Positions 46,672 to 56,080 of a stretch of 64,000 bases of DNA are shown one piece after another (the first letter of the stretch is position 1; each line of letters opens with the position of its first letter). The notes under the pieces were generated by a model. That model was not told the DNA's origin and did not search any database. It saw nothing but the letters and a program-made list of their open reading frames with translations. Source of the DNA: Cyanophora paradoxa (lineage: Eukaryota > Glaucocystophyceae > Cyanophorales > Cyanophoraceae); assembly GCA_004431415.1 (NCBI GenBank), contig QPMI01000395.1, positions 124,001 to 188,000 on the forward strand. Direction: 5' to 3'. Both the position numbers and the translations under genes were made by a program.

Positions 46672-46931
46672 TACTGTAGAACTAGAAATATTTAGTGGGC
46701 TGCATATTTATAGTACTAAAAAGTTTTGGGCGATCTACTAAATATTGGTACTAAAAAGTTTTGGGCGATTTCTCGCCTGCTAAAGGCGAGATTTCTTAGG
46801 GGTAGTCCCTTCTCCGCCATACAAAAGCCCTGCGAAGACCGACCTACTAAAGATTTTGCCCCTGCTAAAATGACAGTTTTGGCGAACTACTAATTATTTT
46901 CCTGTACTAAATAAACTAGTTCTACAGTACT
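46672..46931. mobile_element. MITE family F with TACTGTAGAACTAG termini
   Basis: The left end TACTGTAGAACTAGAAATAT and right end (TTTAGTACAGG... then AAACTAGTTCTACAGTA) are inverted over about 14-24 bp and are bordered by AGATCT on both sides. The interior has tandem TACTAAAAAGTTTTGGGCGA (twice) and a hairpin CGCCTGCTAAAGGCG. No ORF; AT-rich in a GC-rich neighbourhood. Confidence 0.8.
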
Positions 46932-46939
46932 AGATCTAG

Positions 46940-47204
46940 AGGAGAGGACCGCCGGGCCGGGAGGTTGTTCCGGCACCAAGTGTGCACTGCGGCAACTTGA
47001 AACTACCCGAATGACCCCCAAAAGCTATTAGGCCGCGTCGCGATCGCGGGGGCGGCTTCGCGTAGCTAGCGCGCGCGGAGCAGGTGTAGCGATGCGCAAA
47101 TCTAGTATAGGCATCAGAGCATCGGCTGAGGTGCCACGGTGGTCGGGTGCGGCCAGCGCGGCCGATCGTCCGCCAGCAATAACAGCGGCGCTAGTAGATT
47201 AGGG
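46940..47204. other. Spacer, no gene recognised
   Basis: GC-mixed sequence with no coding signal. Confidence 0.45.
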
Positions 47205-47398
47205 GGTCAACTGGGCTATTACCAGGCTGAAACCGGGCTGAACCATTAGCCCGGCCGATAGCCCGCCGAGCTGATTCCGAGCTAAAGCTGAGCATTTTCT
47301 AAAATCTATGCCAAGTATGACTGCAGTGGCGCTATTCCTGGGCTATTTCCGGGCTAAATTTTAGCTCAGCTTTGGCTCGGTTTTAGCTCACCGGACCC
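47205..47398. repeat. Short fold-back element (CCGAGCTAAAGCTGAGC)
   Basis: GGGCTATTACCAGGCTGAAA and CCGAGCTAAAGCTGAGCA on the left pair with GCTCAGCTTTGGCTCGG and GGGCTATTTCCGGGCTAAA on the right in imperfect inverted arrangement. About 190 bp, no ORF. Confidence 0.55.
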
Positions 47399-47739
47399 TT
47401 TCACCCGCCCACCCTGCCCCGCCCCGCCCGCCCCGCGCTTGGTGGACATGAGATGAAATACTTCATTACTAGGGGCCCGGCCGCGTTTGTCGCGCCGGGG
47501 GTGCAAGGGGGGAACCGGGATCTAATGAAAGAGTCGTAGTGGGACGCACATGCGTGCGGCAGATCGACCCCGGCGCCGGCCCAGTGCGCGCGGGAGCTCG
47601 AGGTTGAAGTGTATATATATATATATACGTAAAGATAAACACAGATTAAGATTGAAAAAAAAGAAAAGGCTCGATTAGCACACGCTGCGATCAAACCGAA
47701 TAAAGAAAAGCCTCAATGAAAGGCCAGATTCAGCGCACA

Positions 47740-48260
47740 CTATATTAAAGATTGTTCTGGAGCCAAAAAACGCTGAGCATCAACTGTGTTCGCACGGCCG
47801 CGGCCTACCGCTAACCCTGAACAGCTGGCTAAAAGATGATGGTGCTGTCTGCAGAGGGCTCGCCGTAAACATAGGCGATCCAGGCCTTCTGGAGGGGGTC
47901 GGGGCGGAAGTCGATTCTGGAGGGGATCGGGGCGGAAGTCGACTTTGGGCGGAATAATGTCCCGAATCCGATGGTCATCCCGAATAATGTGAATGACTTG
48001 TTGCTCCAGGCTCGGGATGATTCTATCGCAAACCTGATTGATTTGACGGGCCGGCGCTACTCCGTTCCTCTCAGGCAGTTGAAACGCTCCAGGCTGAGCG
48101 TGCGCATGCAGCATGCGCAGCGGCGCTGAGGCACTGCAGCAGGATATAGCTAGCTGCCAGCTGCAGTAGCACGCGGCATCACACGATTTCCAACTTTGAC
48201 GGGCGCTGCAGCTGCAGCTGGCCGGCAGCTGCAGGAATCGCCGCGCGCGCCGGCGCCGCG
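47740..48260 (-). CDS. Unrecognised minus-strand ORF fragment
   Basis: An open frame with balanced residue use in the stretch QLPERNGVAPARQINQVCDR then IIPSLEQQVIHIIRDDHRIR, ending near 47740. An in-frame 33-bp tandem repeat (GGGGCGGAAGTCGA words) lies at 47890-47945. The residue mix is unlike the GC-driven shadow frames. I do not recognise a family. It might be an exon of a small gene divergent from the 48.3 kb kinase-like gene, or a transposase fragment. Confidence 0.25.
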
Positions 48261-48262
48261 TG

Positions 48263-51200
48263 ATGGGCCCTTCGACCTCGCTCCTCCACGATCTCCTCCG
48301 TCTGGTCGGCGCGTCCGCGGCCGACGGCGCCGGCGCCGGCGTGGCGATACCGATGAATCCGAAGTGTCCGTCCGCGCCGGCAGCAGTCGCGCCCGTCAGC
48401 CTGCACCTTTCCAGCAGCGGCGGCGGCACGGCCAAAGCTCCGGATCCGGCTGCAGCTGCCGCCACGGCGGGCGCTGAGCGCGGCTCGCTGGCGGCGCCCT
48501 CGCCGGCCGCGGGCCCGCTCTTCTCGCCCCGCCGTTCCGCGGCGGCGGAGGCTCTTCTCGAGGCCCAGGAACACGTCGCCGAGTGCCTCGCAGACGCCTC
48601 GCCCGCCACGAGGCACGCACGCCACCGCCGCGCGGTCGCCGGTTAAACTGCCGTCTCTGACGGCGCGCCCCGTCCGACCACATGCGCAGCATCGGCGGGC
48701 CGCTTCGCCGCGCCCTCGCGCTCGCAGGGCGGGCGCTGCGCTGCGGCCACGCAAGCATCCATGTCTTTAACGCCGGTGAGCGCGCGCACTGCTGCAGATG
48801 CAGTGATAAACGGGATCTACCGTACCTCCAAGTACTAATTCCGTCGCCCAGCGCGGTCGATGCGCCTGGCATGCATCGCTGAGTACTTCGATCCAGCCAG
48901 CGAGCGCCCCGGGGCCCCGCGGCGCGATCCGCGGCCTTCGAATTCTGGTTCCCGATCCCGAGCCGGCTCTAGATCTCTCGTGCGCGCCCCTGGGTCCAGC
49001 CGGTCGCGATCGCGAGATCAAATCGTGATTTGATCCGGCGTCTGTTACTTCCTGTTTCGCCAGGCACATGTGCATGCTGTTGGTTCGATTCTGGGGTCCG
49101 ACGCGGGCCAGGCGGTTGCGTTCTCGAACGCAGCGTCGGCTTCAGCCGCGGGCAGCGCCGGCGTGCACGTGGCCGGCGGCGCGGCGGGCACCGGCCCAGC
49201 ATGGAGCGAATACCTCGCTCAGCACTCGGCCGACAGCGGCATGGGGTGCAAGGTGTGCTCCGCCTTCGAATTTAAATTCAACTTACCGGTCCAGTATTTG
49301 ACTTCGAGCGTTCCTCAGCTGTGGCACGCGGGCGTCCTGTACGGGTACGTCGCGGTTCCGACGGTTCACCGCGTCGGGTCGGGATCGGAGGAACTGGAGT
49401 GGACGGGGCCCGAGCGGAGCTTCCTCTCCGCGTTCTCGAAGCGAGTCTCGCAGTGTCTCGCCCGCCGCCCCGACGCCCTCGCCTCGGTGCCTCGTCTTTG
49501 ATTTCGGTCGCCTGAACTTATCTCGAATTCCATCGACTTATATATGTCCGGTCCCGCTCGCAACTCCAGCTCTTGGACGAGCTCGAGGGTCCAGAAGCAG
49601 GCGACAGCGGCGAGGAGGGTGCTGCGGATGCAGCTGCAGCGGGGCCGGGCGGAGGATCCGGATCCGAAGCTCGAGGCGACACGGGCGGGCCCTCGACACC
49701 GGCACCTGCGGCGACCGAGCTCAAGCCTCCGGCGGCAGCGCCCCGGGTTCGCTTTGAGATTAGCTCGGCCACAGAGGGAGGAGATGACGGGGCTCCGAAT
49801 TCGGCCGCGAAACCTCCGGATCCCAATTGCAAGTCGCCGATGGCAACTCCGCCGGCCCCGAAGCTTGTCGTCAGCTGCAACTCTCCGGAAAAGAGCGCGC
49901 CGGCGCCGGCGCCCGCCCCGCCGGCCCCGAAGCTTGTCGTCAGCTGCAGCTCTCCGGAAGAGAGCGCGCCGGCGCCGGCGCCCGCCCCGCCCCTCCCGGT
50001 CTCCATTTGCCTCGACGGCGCCGCCCCCGCCTTGGCTATAGCCCTCGAGCTCGGGATCGCTCCCGGCTCCGCGGGGCCGATCGCGACGGATACCGATGCG
50101 TCCCCGCCCCCCTCGAGATCGCCGCCGAGCCCCGATCGCGAGCCCGCGGCCAGCGCCGCGGCCGCGCCCGGCAGCTCGAACGGCAGCGTCGACGCCCGGC
50201 GCCATCGCGATCGGCCGCAGCTGACGCTGCACGTGCCCGCCCCCTCCAGCTCGAGCTCCGGCTGCGGCTCTTCCCATCCGGCGCGGTACCTGCAGCTCTC
50301 GCCCCGCCGCTTCGTGGTCGAGCCAGCGGGCGCCGGCACGAACGCTGCCTTCGCCTCGCCCTCCATCGCCGGCGGCGCCGCGGCCGGTGACAGCAGCGTT
50401 ATAATTAACCGCCGCCGCTCCTGGTCCCCTGTACCCGAGATCGACGCCCCCTCTTCGAGTTCCGACCCCGCCACACCCCCGGACGGACTTGAGGTGCGCC
50501 CCTGCAAGGCTAGCTCGTCTGGTCCGGGACTGCGCACCCAAGGCTTCGGCTTCAATCTCGGTTCGAATTCCCCTCAGATCCTGGAGCACATGGGGGGCGG
50601 CGCCTACGCCGACGTGTACCGCGCGCGCTGGCGCACCAACGCCGTTGTCGTCCGCGTGGTTCGGCCCCCTGCAGATTCAAATTGAAGCAGTTCCATTGAA
50701 AGATCTAGAACTTTGACCTCAAGCGTCTTGCAGATCCGGACCCTCCAAACGGAAGACGCCGCGTCGCTGGCGCGCTTCCGAAGCGAGGTGGCCGCTCTCC
50801 AGTGCGCCCAGTCCGACTCGCTGGCCCCGGGCCCCTCTACTCTGATTATGACTCGCCCGCGCAGTTTGCTGCGGCACCCCTCGCTGGTCCTGTTCATGGG
50901 GGCGTCGATACAGCCTCCGAATCTGTTCATCGTCAACGAGTGCGGCCTATATTTCAAACTCAAACCAGCATCTGAAAATAAAATAATTCTTCAGTTTAAC
51001 GTGAACTTTGAAGCGCCCTGAAATCGAGGCTAAGCGAGGGCCGGGGCGGCGCGCGCGCGTGCGCAGGTACCTCCCGGGTGGCTCCCTGGAGCGGAGGATC
51101 CACGGGCCCGGCGGGGGGCCGCTGCCCCTCACAGAGACCCTCGCCCTCGCCCACACCGTCGCAACGGGCCTCCACTACCTCCGCATGAGCGGCTACCCCC

Positions 51201-52176
51201 ACCGGCACGCACAGGAAATGCTTTAAAATTTCTGATCATGACCTTCAATTCGTGCGCTCACGTTCGATCGTCCGTGTAGGGACCTTCGGCCTGCAAACCT
51301 CTTCTTCGATCTCGACGGGCGCATCAAAATCGCGGGTTCGAATCCTCCGCCGACTCCGATATCGCCGAGTTGAGGCGTACCCTTCCGTCGATTCCGAGTA
51401 TTTCTGTACCCCGGGTGCAGGCTTCGGCCTCTCGGACTCGCGATCGGTCAACCTCGAGGGGGTACTTGCATCCCCGCAGGAACACGCACGGTACCCCTAT
51501 CCACTCCTTAGCTTCTCCCGCCACGTCAATGTATATTTAAGAGCACGAGCGCCCCGCGCATCACAGGTACGCCGCCCCGGAGATCCTTCGGCTCGCATCT
51601 GCGGCGCCCCCGGCCGGGTCCGGGTCCTCCTCGGCTTCGGACTCCCGCTTCGACGTCTACAGCTTCGGAGTCGTCCTTTGGTGCGCTTTTCCGTATAATT
51701 TGCAATCGGAGCTATAGCTAGTTTCTAATGACTCTGCGCGGGGCCGCAGGGAGTGCGCGACGGGCGAGGCGCCTCACGGGGATCTCTCCCCGGCCGAAGT
51801 CGCCGCGAGGGCGGCCGCGGCCGCGCGCGCGGGCGGCGCCGCCGATCGCGGTTTCGAAGCGACACAGCGGCTGCGCGACCCGACCCGTGCGTGGGCCTAC
51901 CCCTCGAGCTCCGGCCTCCGCCGCCCTTCCTCTCCGACGCCGACTAGACTCCCCCTCCCCCCTCTAGATCTCTTCCCCCCTCCCCTCCCCCTCCCCCGTT
52001 CCGCCAGACCCCTAGGCCTTCCCTCCCCTCACTCGAACCCCTCTGCACGCCCGCCCCCCTTCCCCACCCCCCCCCCCCCCCCCCCCCGGCGATAATCCGG
52101 GATAGACAGCTCTAACGACCCCCTCCTCCCCCTCCCGCGATGCAGCCCTGCCCTCCGAATCCCTTTTCCCGCCACC

Positions 52177-52210
<34 letters not shown>

Positions 52211-52463
52211 CGATTATCCAGGATAGACAGCTCTAACAACTCGAACAGATCCCGAACGGTGCCCCGCCCCGCTTGCCCGACTCATCCTGGACTGCCTCAG
52301 TCTCGACCCAATGTGCGGAGCCTTTCTAAGCAGCTCTTTAAATTAATATCGATACTCAGACCCTGACCGCACGTTCTATCTCAGGGCACGGCCCTCTTTC
52401 GCTGCGGTCATCGAGCGCCTGGCTCAGCTGACGGCCACTGTAGCGGCAGCACGCCCGAGCTAA
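48263..52463 (+). CDS. GAF-like domain plus tyrosine-kinase-like pseudokinase
   Basis: Start ATG 48263 (MGPSTSLLHDLLRLVGAS) is tentative. An N-terminal GAF-like region at 48.7-49.48 kb includes RALRCGHASIHVFNA, WSEYLAQHSADSGMG and YVAVPTVHRVGSGSEELEW. A long Ser/Pro/Ala-rich linker follows at 49.57-50.55 kb. The kinase domain is TKL/Raf-like: MGGGAYADVYRARW, AVVVRV joined to IRTLQTED, FRSEVAAL joined to HLLRHPSLVLFMGAS, NE joined to YLPGGSLERRI, YPHR joined to DLRPANLFFDLDGRIKIA, then GFGLSDSRS, then ARYAAPEILRL, SRFDVYSFGVVLW, ECATGEAPHGDLSP and DPTR joined to ARPSFAAVIERLAQL. Stop TAA 52461-52463. The VAIK lysine is arginine and the DFG aspartate is glycine, while HRD is kept, so catalytic activity is doubtful. 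One intron uses a GC donor and one exon is about 11 nt. Confidence 0.82.
49852..49989 (+). repeat. 69-bp in-frame tandem duplication in the linker
   Basis: CCGGCCCCGAAGCTTGTCGT, CAGCTGCA, CTCTCCGGAA and GAGCGCGCCGGCGCCGGCGC recur 69 bp apart (49852 and 49921), duplicating 23 residues ([21 protein letters not shown]) in the Ser/Pro linker of the pseudokinase. Confidence 0.9.
51205..51279 (+). other. GC-AG intron splitting the HRD motif
   Basis: The exon ends CCCCACCG and the next begins GGACCTTCGGCC after TGTAG. Joining them gives HRDLRPANLFFDL. The intron starts GCACGC, with no GT that restores frame. It contains a stop at 51224-51226, showing it must be removed. Confidence 0.8.
51462..51569 (+). 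other. Activation-loop splice region with a possible 11-nt micro-exon
   Basis: To join SDSRS to YAAPEI in frame, the simplest solution uses a donor at CGATCG/GTCAAC, a micro-exon of 11 nt (GAACACGCACG, near 51480-51490), a donor GTACCC and the acceptor CATCACAG before GTACGCC. This gives SDSRSEHARYAAPE. Inference from frame only. Confidence 0.45.
52067..52237. repeat. Duplicated poly-C plus 29-bp unit inside the last intron
   Basis: Runs of 21 C (52067-52087) and 31 C (52178-52208) are each followed by the same 29-bp unit (GGCGATAATCCGGGATAGAC then AGCTCTAAC; the second copy differs at two bases), 121 bp apart. They lie within the 498-bp intron 51887-52384 of the pseudokinase gene. Confidence 0.9.
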
Positions 52464-52674
52464 GCGTGAATTACGCCTGCGGCGCTGGCCACGAATTTCG
52501 CGGCAATTTTTGCTTTCTAGATCTGTTCTTTTCACATATGGGGTGTCATGATCTTTTTCACACATGCAGTTGGTGTGCGTGAGTTAGCTTTTTTAGAAAT
52601 TTGTGTCGTGCAGTTGCTGTGTCTATATTTATCGCCGGAAAACATCTGTGATTTCGCACGATAAAGATTAAAGA

Positions 52675-53215
52675 TTTTCTATGTGTGTGAAGTGCCGTGG
52701 ACGCCATAATGGATTTCGTATTTCACTGAGTCTTTTTTTTGCAAAAGTGGACGTCGCATTGATACACCACGGCACATGTATCAATGTTCTACGTGACGTG
52801 CCCTTCCGACCGGTCAACTATCTAGCCGAAGGTGCTATCTAGGTGCTTCGTATTTCACTGAGTCAGCTGCAGATGCATACTATGATAGCTGTAGATCAGG
52901 GATTCTAAGTATTTGCAGAGTGCGGATTAGACGTTCGCCAAGCTTAAACGCATGCTTCATTGTTTCGCTTGTATCGATTAAGATTTTCTCTGTGTGTGAA
53001 GTGCCGTGGACACCATAATGGATTTCGTATTTCAGCTGCAGATGCATAGCTGTAGATCAGGGATTCTAAGTATTTGCAGAGTGCGGATTAGACGTTCGCC
53101 AAGCTTAAACGCATGCTTCATTGTTTCGCTTGTATCGATTAAGATTTTCTCTGTGTGTGAAGTGCCGTGGACACCATAATGGATTTCTTATTTCAGATGC
53201 ATATGCATATGCATA
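52675..53215. repeat. Tandem repeat, about 161-bp period
   Basis: GATTTTCTCTGTGTGTGAAG, then TGCCGTGGACACCATAATGG, ATTTCGTATTTCA, GCTGTAGATCAGGGATTCTA and CGCCAAGCTTAAACGCATGC recur 161 bp apart (52981 and 53142). An older partial copy lies at about 52674 and a truncated one after 53190. Confidence 0.9.
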
Positions 53216-53250
53216 GCTGAATTTCAGGGATTCTAAGATACCAGACTTAT

Positions 53251-53352
53251 TTCTAGATATATACACTGTGACAGCACCCTATATAGCTATTTGCAGAGAG
53301 TTTCTAGATATATACACTGTGACAGCACCCTATATAGCTATTTGCAGAGAGC
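53251..53352. repeat. 51-bp exact tandem duplication
   Basis: TTCTAGATATATACACTGTG, ACAGCACCCTATATAGCTAT and TTGCAGAGAG occur twice, starting at 53251 and 53302. Adjacent to the 161-bp repeat array. Confidence 0.95.
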
Positions 53353-53986
53353 AGGTTAGCCGTTTGCCAAACTCAAACTCTTCTCTGTTTCGCTTCTTTG
53401 TTTCTTTGATATTTAGATATCGATTCAAGTGCCTAGTTCGACAGCTTCTGATTCTAGTCAATTAAGAAGCCCAGCGGGACTGCTGGAAGGGCGATTCCCT
53501 TCGAGCGCGGTCGGATATCGATGAGGACTCCGGGAGGAAGGCCTCATGATCAGGACTGCGCATGTGCATGCTGGAGGTCGACCAATGACGCGCGAGACGA
53601 ACGTACGCCTAGCCTATCGGATCTCTTATCTATGTTTGCATTGCGAAAAACCTATATGAATGTTGCAGCTGAAGAATCTTGCAATATGCGATTCTCGGTC
53701 TGAACTGCGCATGCGTGCTCGCCTAATGTATCTGAGAGTGCACCCTAGCAGCCTAAGCTTTAGCTGGCGGAGAGTCAAAGAACGGGGCAACGAAGCTACG
53801 TATATATATATATATATATGCTGTTCGTAAAAAGAAAAAAGACGATCGCGAATTTTTTGAAGCAGAGAGAATTTCGGTGCTATGGTACCGGTGGAAGTCG
53901 AAGCAAAAAATTGAACAGGAGAACGCTTATGATCGTTGAATTCGAAGCCGCTGACGAATAGAGTCCAGAGCGCGCGGAGCCGCGCA

Positions 53987-55079
53987 CTACGGTCCGGCGG
54001 GGGCGGGCGCGGCCGCCTCGGCCGCCCGCGCGGCGGCGAGGGCGTTGGAGACGGCCACGAGTTCGTCCAGGAGCCGCCGCTGCATCCGCTGGAGCCGCTC
54101 CGCCGGCAGCCCCGCGAGGGCCTCCGGAGCCGGAATAAGGTTCTCCTGCGCGGCCTCCAGCTCGGCCCGCAGCTGCTCCGCCAGCGCCCGCGATTCCGCC
54201 AGCTCGTCCCGGAGCTGCGCGAGCTGCTCGAGGGCGGGCGGCTCGAGCTCGAGCTCGTCCTCCGCGGCCGGCGACGTCGACTCGGGCTCCATCACGGCGG
54301 CTGCTGCTGGCTGCGGCTCCACCGCGGCAGCTGCTGGCTGCGGGGCAAGGCTTTCGAAATAGTTCACCGGACTGCCAATTCGGGAAGAAGGCCGGCTCAT
54401 GTGCTGGTACTCAAGAACGATAATGACCCTACAAAAGGATCCGGAGTTATTACACGCTGCAGGATTTGATGTATTTTAATTTTCGAGATCTAGAACGGAT
54501 CATATGCATGACATTTAAAATTTTAAGGGTGCAAATAGCTATAGTTAGTATTAGTTACATGTACAGATAACGCACGATTGGTTCAGAATTTTATTCAGAA
54601 CGAATGACTCCAATAGAATGACATCATTCGTCATAAGCTCACTTCTTTCCACATCCTCGTTGAGAGCGGTGCATAGGATGGCGTGCGCGCAGTACTGGCC
54701 ATCTGAGAGGACAAGGCTGATTTCTAGATTAGATAGCACGTAATGGCTTGTGGCAAGAAGCAGCCTCGCGCGCATACCGGTAGCGGTCCGTATTTCCGAC
54801 GCGCTTGAGATCAATGACTTGCAAAGCGGGAGGATTAGATTTAGCCGACTCGTCAGGATTTCCGTGGGCCAAAATACGCCCGAGAGCCCCTGCGTCGAGG
54901 ACGTCGACCGGCTCGTGCGTATGCATAGCCGTCTCCGGCTCCTGCATAGCTATCCCATGAGCCAGGCCTGCTGAATCCTGAATGTCGGGATCCGCCGATG
55001 GCTCTAGCTCCGGATCCACCTTCGCTCTCTTCCGGGAAAGTGACCTGCAGAACCGCATGCATTGTCTTAGCTTAAGCAT
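53987..55079 (-). CDS. RPA70 N-terminal OB-fold protein with C-terminal coiled coil
   Basis: Three exons join in frame: 55079-54778, 54716-54576 (141 nt) and 54428-53987, giving 294 residues from MLKLRQCMRFCR. Splicing rebuilds the RPA1 N-terminal domain (DBD-F): LDAGALGRILAHG, PPALQVIDLKRV, TDRYR joined to LVLSDGQYCAHAILCTALNE, NDVILLESFVLN, then VIIVLEYQHM and IGSPVNYFESLAP, matching the IGNP-PY motif that follows this OB fold in RPA70. Known RPA70 proteins continue with DNA-binding OB folds A, B and C. Here an Ala/Pro linker leads to a coiled coil (LEQLAQLRDELAESRALAEQ; AERLQRMQRRLLDELVAV) and a stop at 53987-53989. In other eukaryotes the RPA70N domain docks checkpoint and repair proteins rather than binding DNA tightly. 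A dedicated adaptor or competitor role is inference. The start codon is the most uncertain point. Confidence 0.82.
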
Positions 55080-56080
55080 CGCGATATGAAAACGTCGTGC
55101 CGGAAAGGCGCGTACTCCATGAGGGCGGCCGCGGGATATATAAATCGATCCGCGAAGATTCGCGCGTGCGAAAGCGTGGAAAGCGCCCCTGGGCACTCCT
55201 GCGTATATATACGTAGATGCATCAGCACGAATAGCCCAAGAAGGGACCGCGCGCCATGCCCCGCGAGCGTGAAACAGGCGGCATTCGTTATTCGAAACAG
55301 GCTTAAGCTTAAACTAAAGCTTGCACTTGCGGGCCTGTAAACGTGACCCTGTGAAGCGGCAGGTGGGCGCCTTCGGCTTCCTGGAGCGCATCGCGTTCAT
55401 CGACGATTACGCGAATTTCGGACCTCGGACCGCGAAAGAAGGGTGCGGACCTCGCGGCCTTGAAAAGGCTCGAATGTGCTGTTCAGGGTTCGAATTCGCG
55501 CGAGCGTGTATAGGAGACCGGCGAAGATTTTGCGGAATTTCGCGGGCGCCGGCGGGTCAGTGCACGTGTACCCTGCGAATCTGCTCAGCGATTCCTGTGG
55601 GCCTGACCCCTTCGAATTCAGCCTCCCTTTCTGCTCCCTTTCTGAGGCGAGACCCTCTCTTCGAATTCCGCTTAAATGTATATATAAGCTTCTCCTCTTT
55701 CCGGAATCCCTCTAGATCTAGATCTGTGGCTCTCTTCGAATTCAAGTTCCCTCTAGAGAAATGCGAGCTCGGGATCGAGCTCGAGGCGTGCCCGGGTCTA
55801 GGCCCTCTATAGCTAGGGCCCGGGGGGAACGTTCCACGACGTCGACACTTGCAATTGGCGCCGCGGCGCCGGCGCCGGCGCCGGCGCCGCGCGCGCGACG
55901 TCGACGACGCCCGAATTTCATCTCGGCCGCCGCGCGCCAGGATCCGGAATTAAAAAGCAGAAATTGAAGGCCAGCGCGCATCATCGCTCAGCTGACACTC
56001 CTTCCTCCCCCTCAACTTCACCTGTACCCGGCACGTGAAAAAAACACAGATCGGCGGTCTCCGGAGAGCGACAAGCAACG
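55080..56080. other. Spacer between divergent genes
   Basis: Promoter side of both the RPA-like (-) and F-box (+) genes. A plus frame near 55345-55430 (VGAFGFLERIAFIDDYANFG) has balanced residues but no context. Palindromic GC blocks (GGCGCCGGCGCCGGCGCC near 55868) and CTCTAGATCTAGATCT occur. Nothing else is supported. Confidence 0.45.

Larger units (their letters stand above)
52464..53986. other. Repeat-rich spacer, no gene recognised
   Basis: 3' flanks of the convergent pseudokinase and RPA-like genes. Apart from the tandem repeats listed separately, it holds only AT-rich sequence and a (TA)n tract near 53800-53818. Confidence 0.6.

Noticed and set aside
51326-51350. GGTTCGAATCC, resembling the T-arm of a tRNA
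   Set aside because: It sits at the donor of an intron in the pseudokinase gene, and no matching acceptor stem, D-arm or anticodon arm can be drawn around it.
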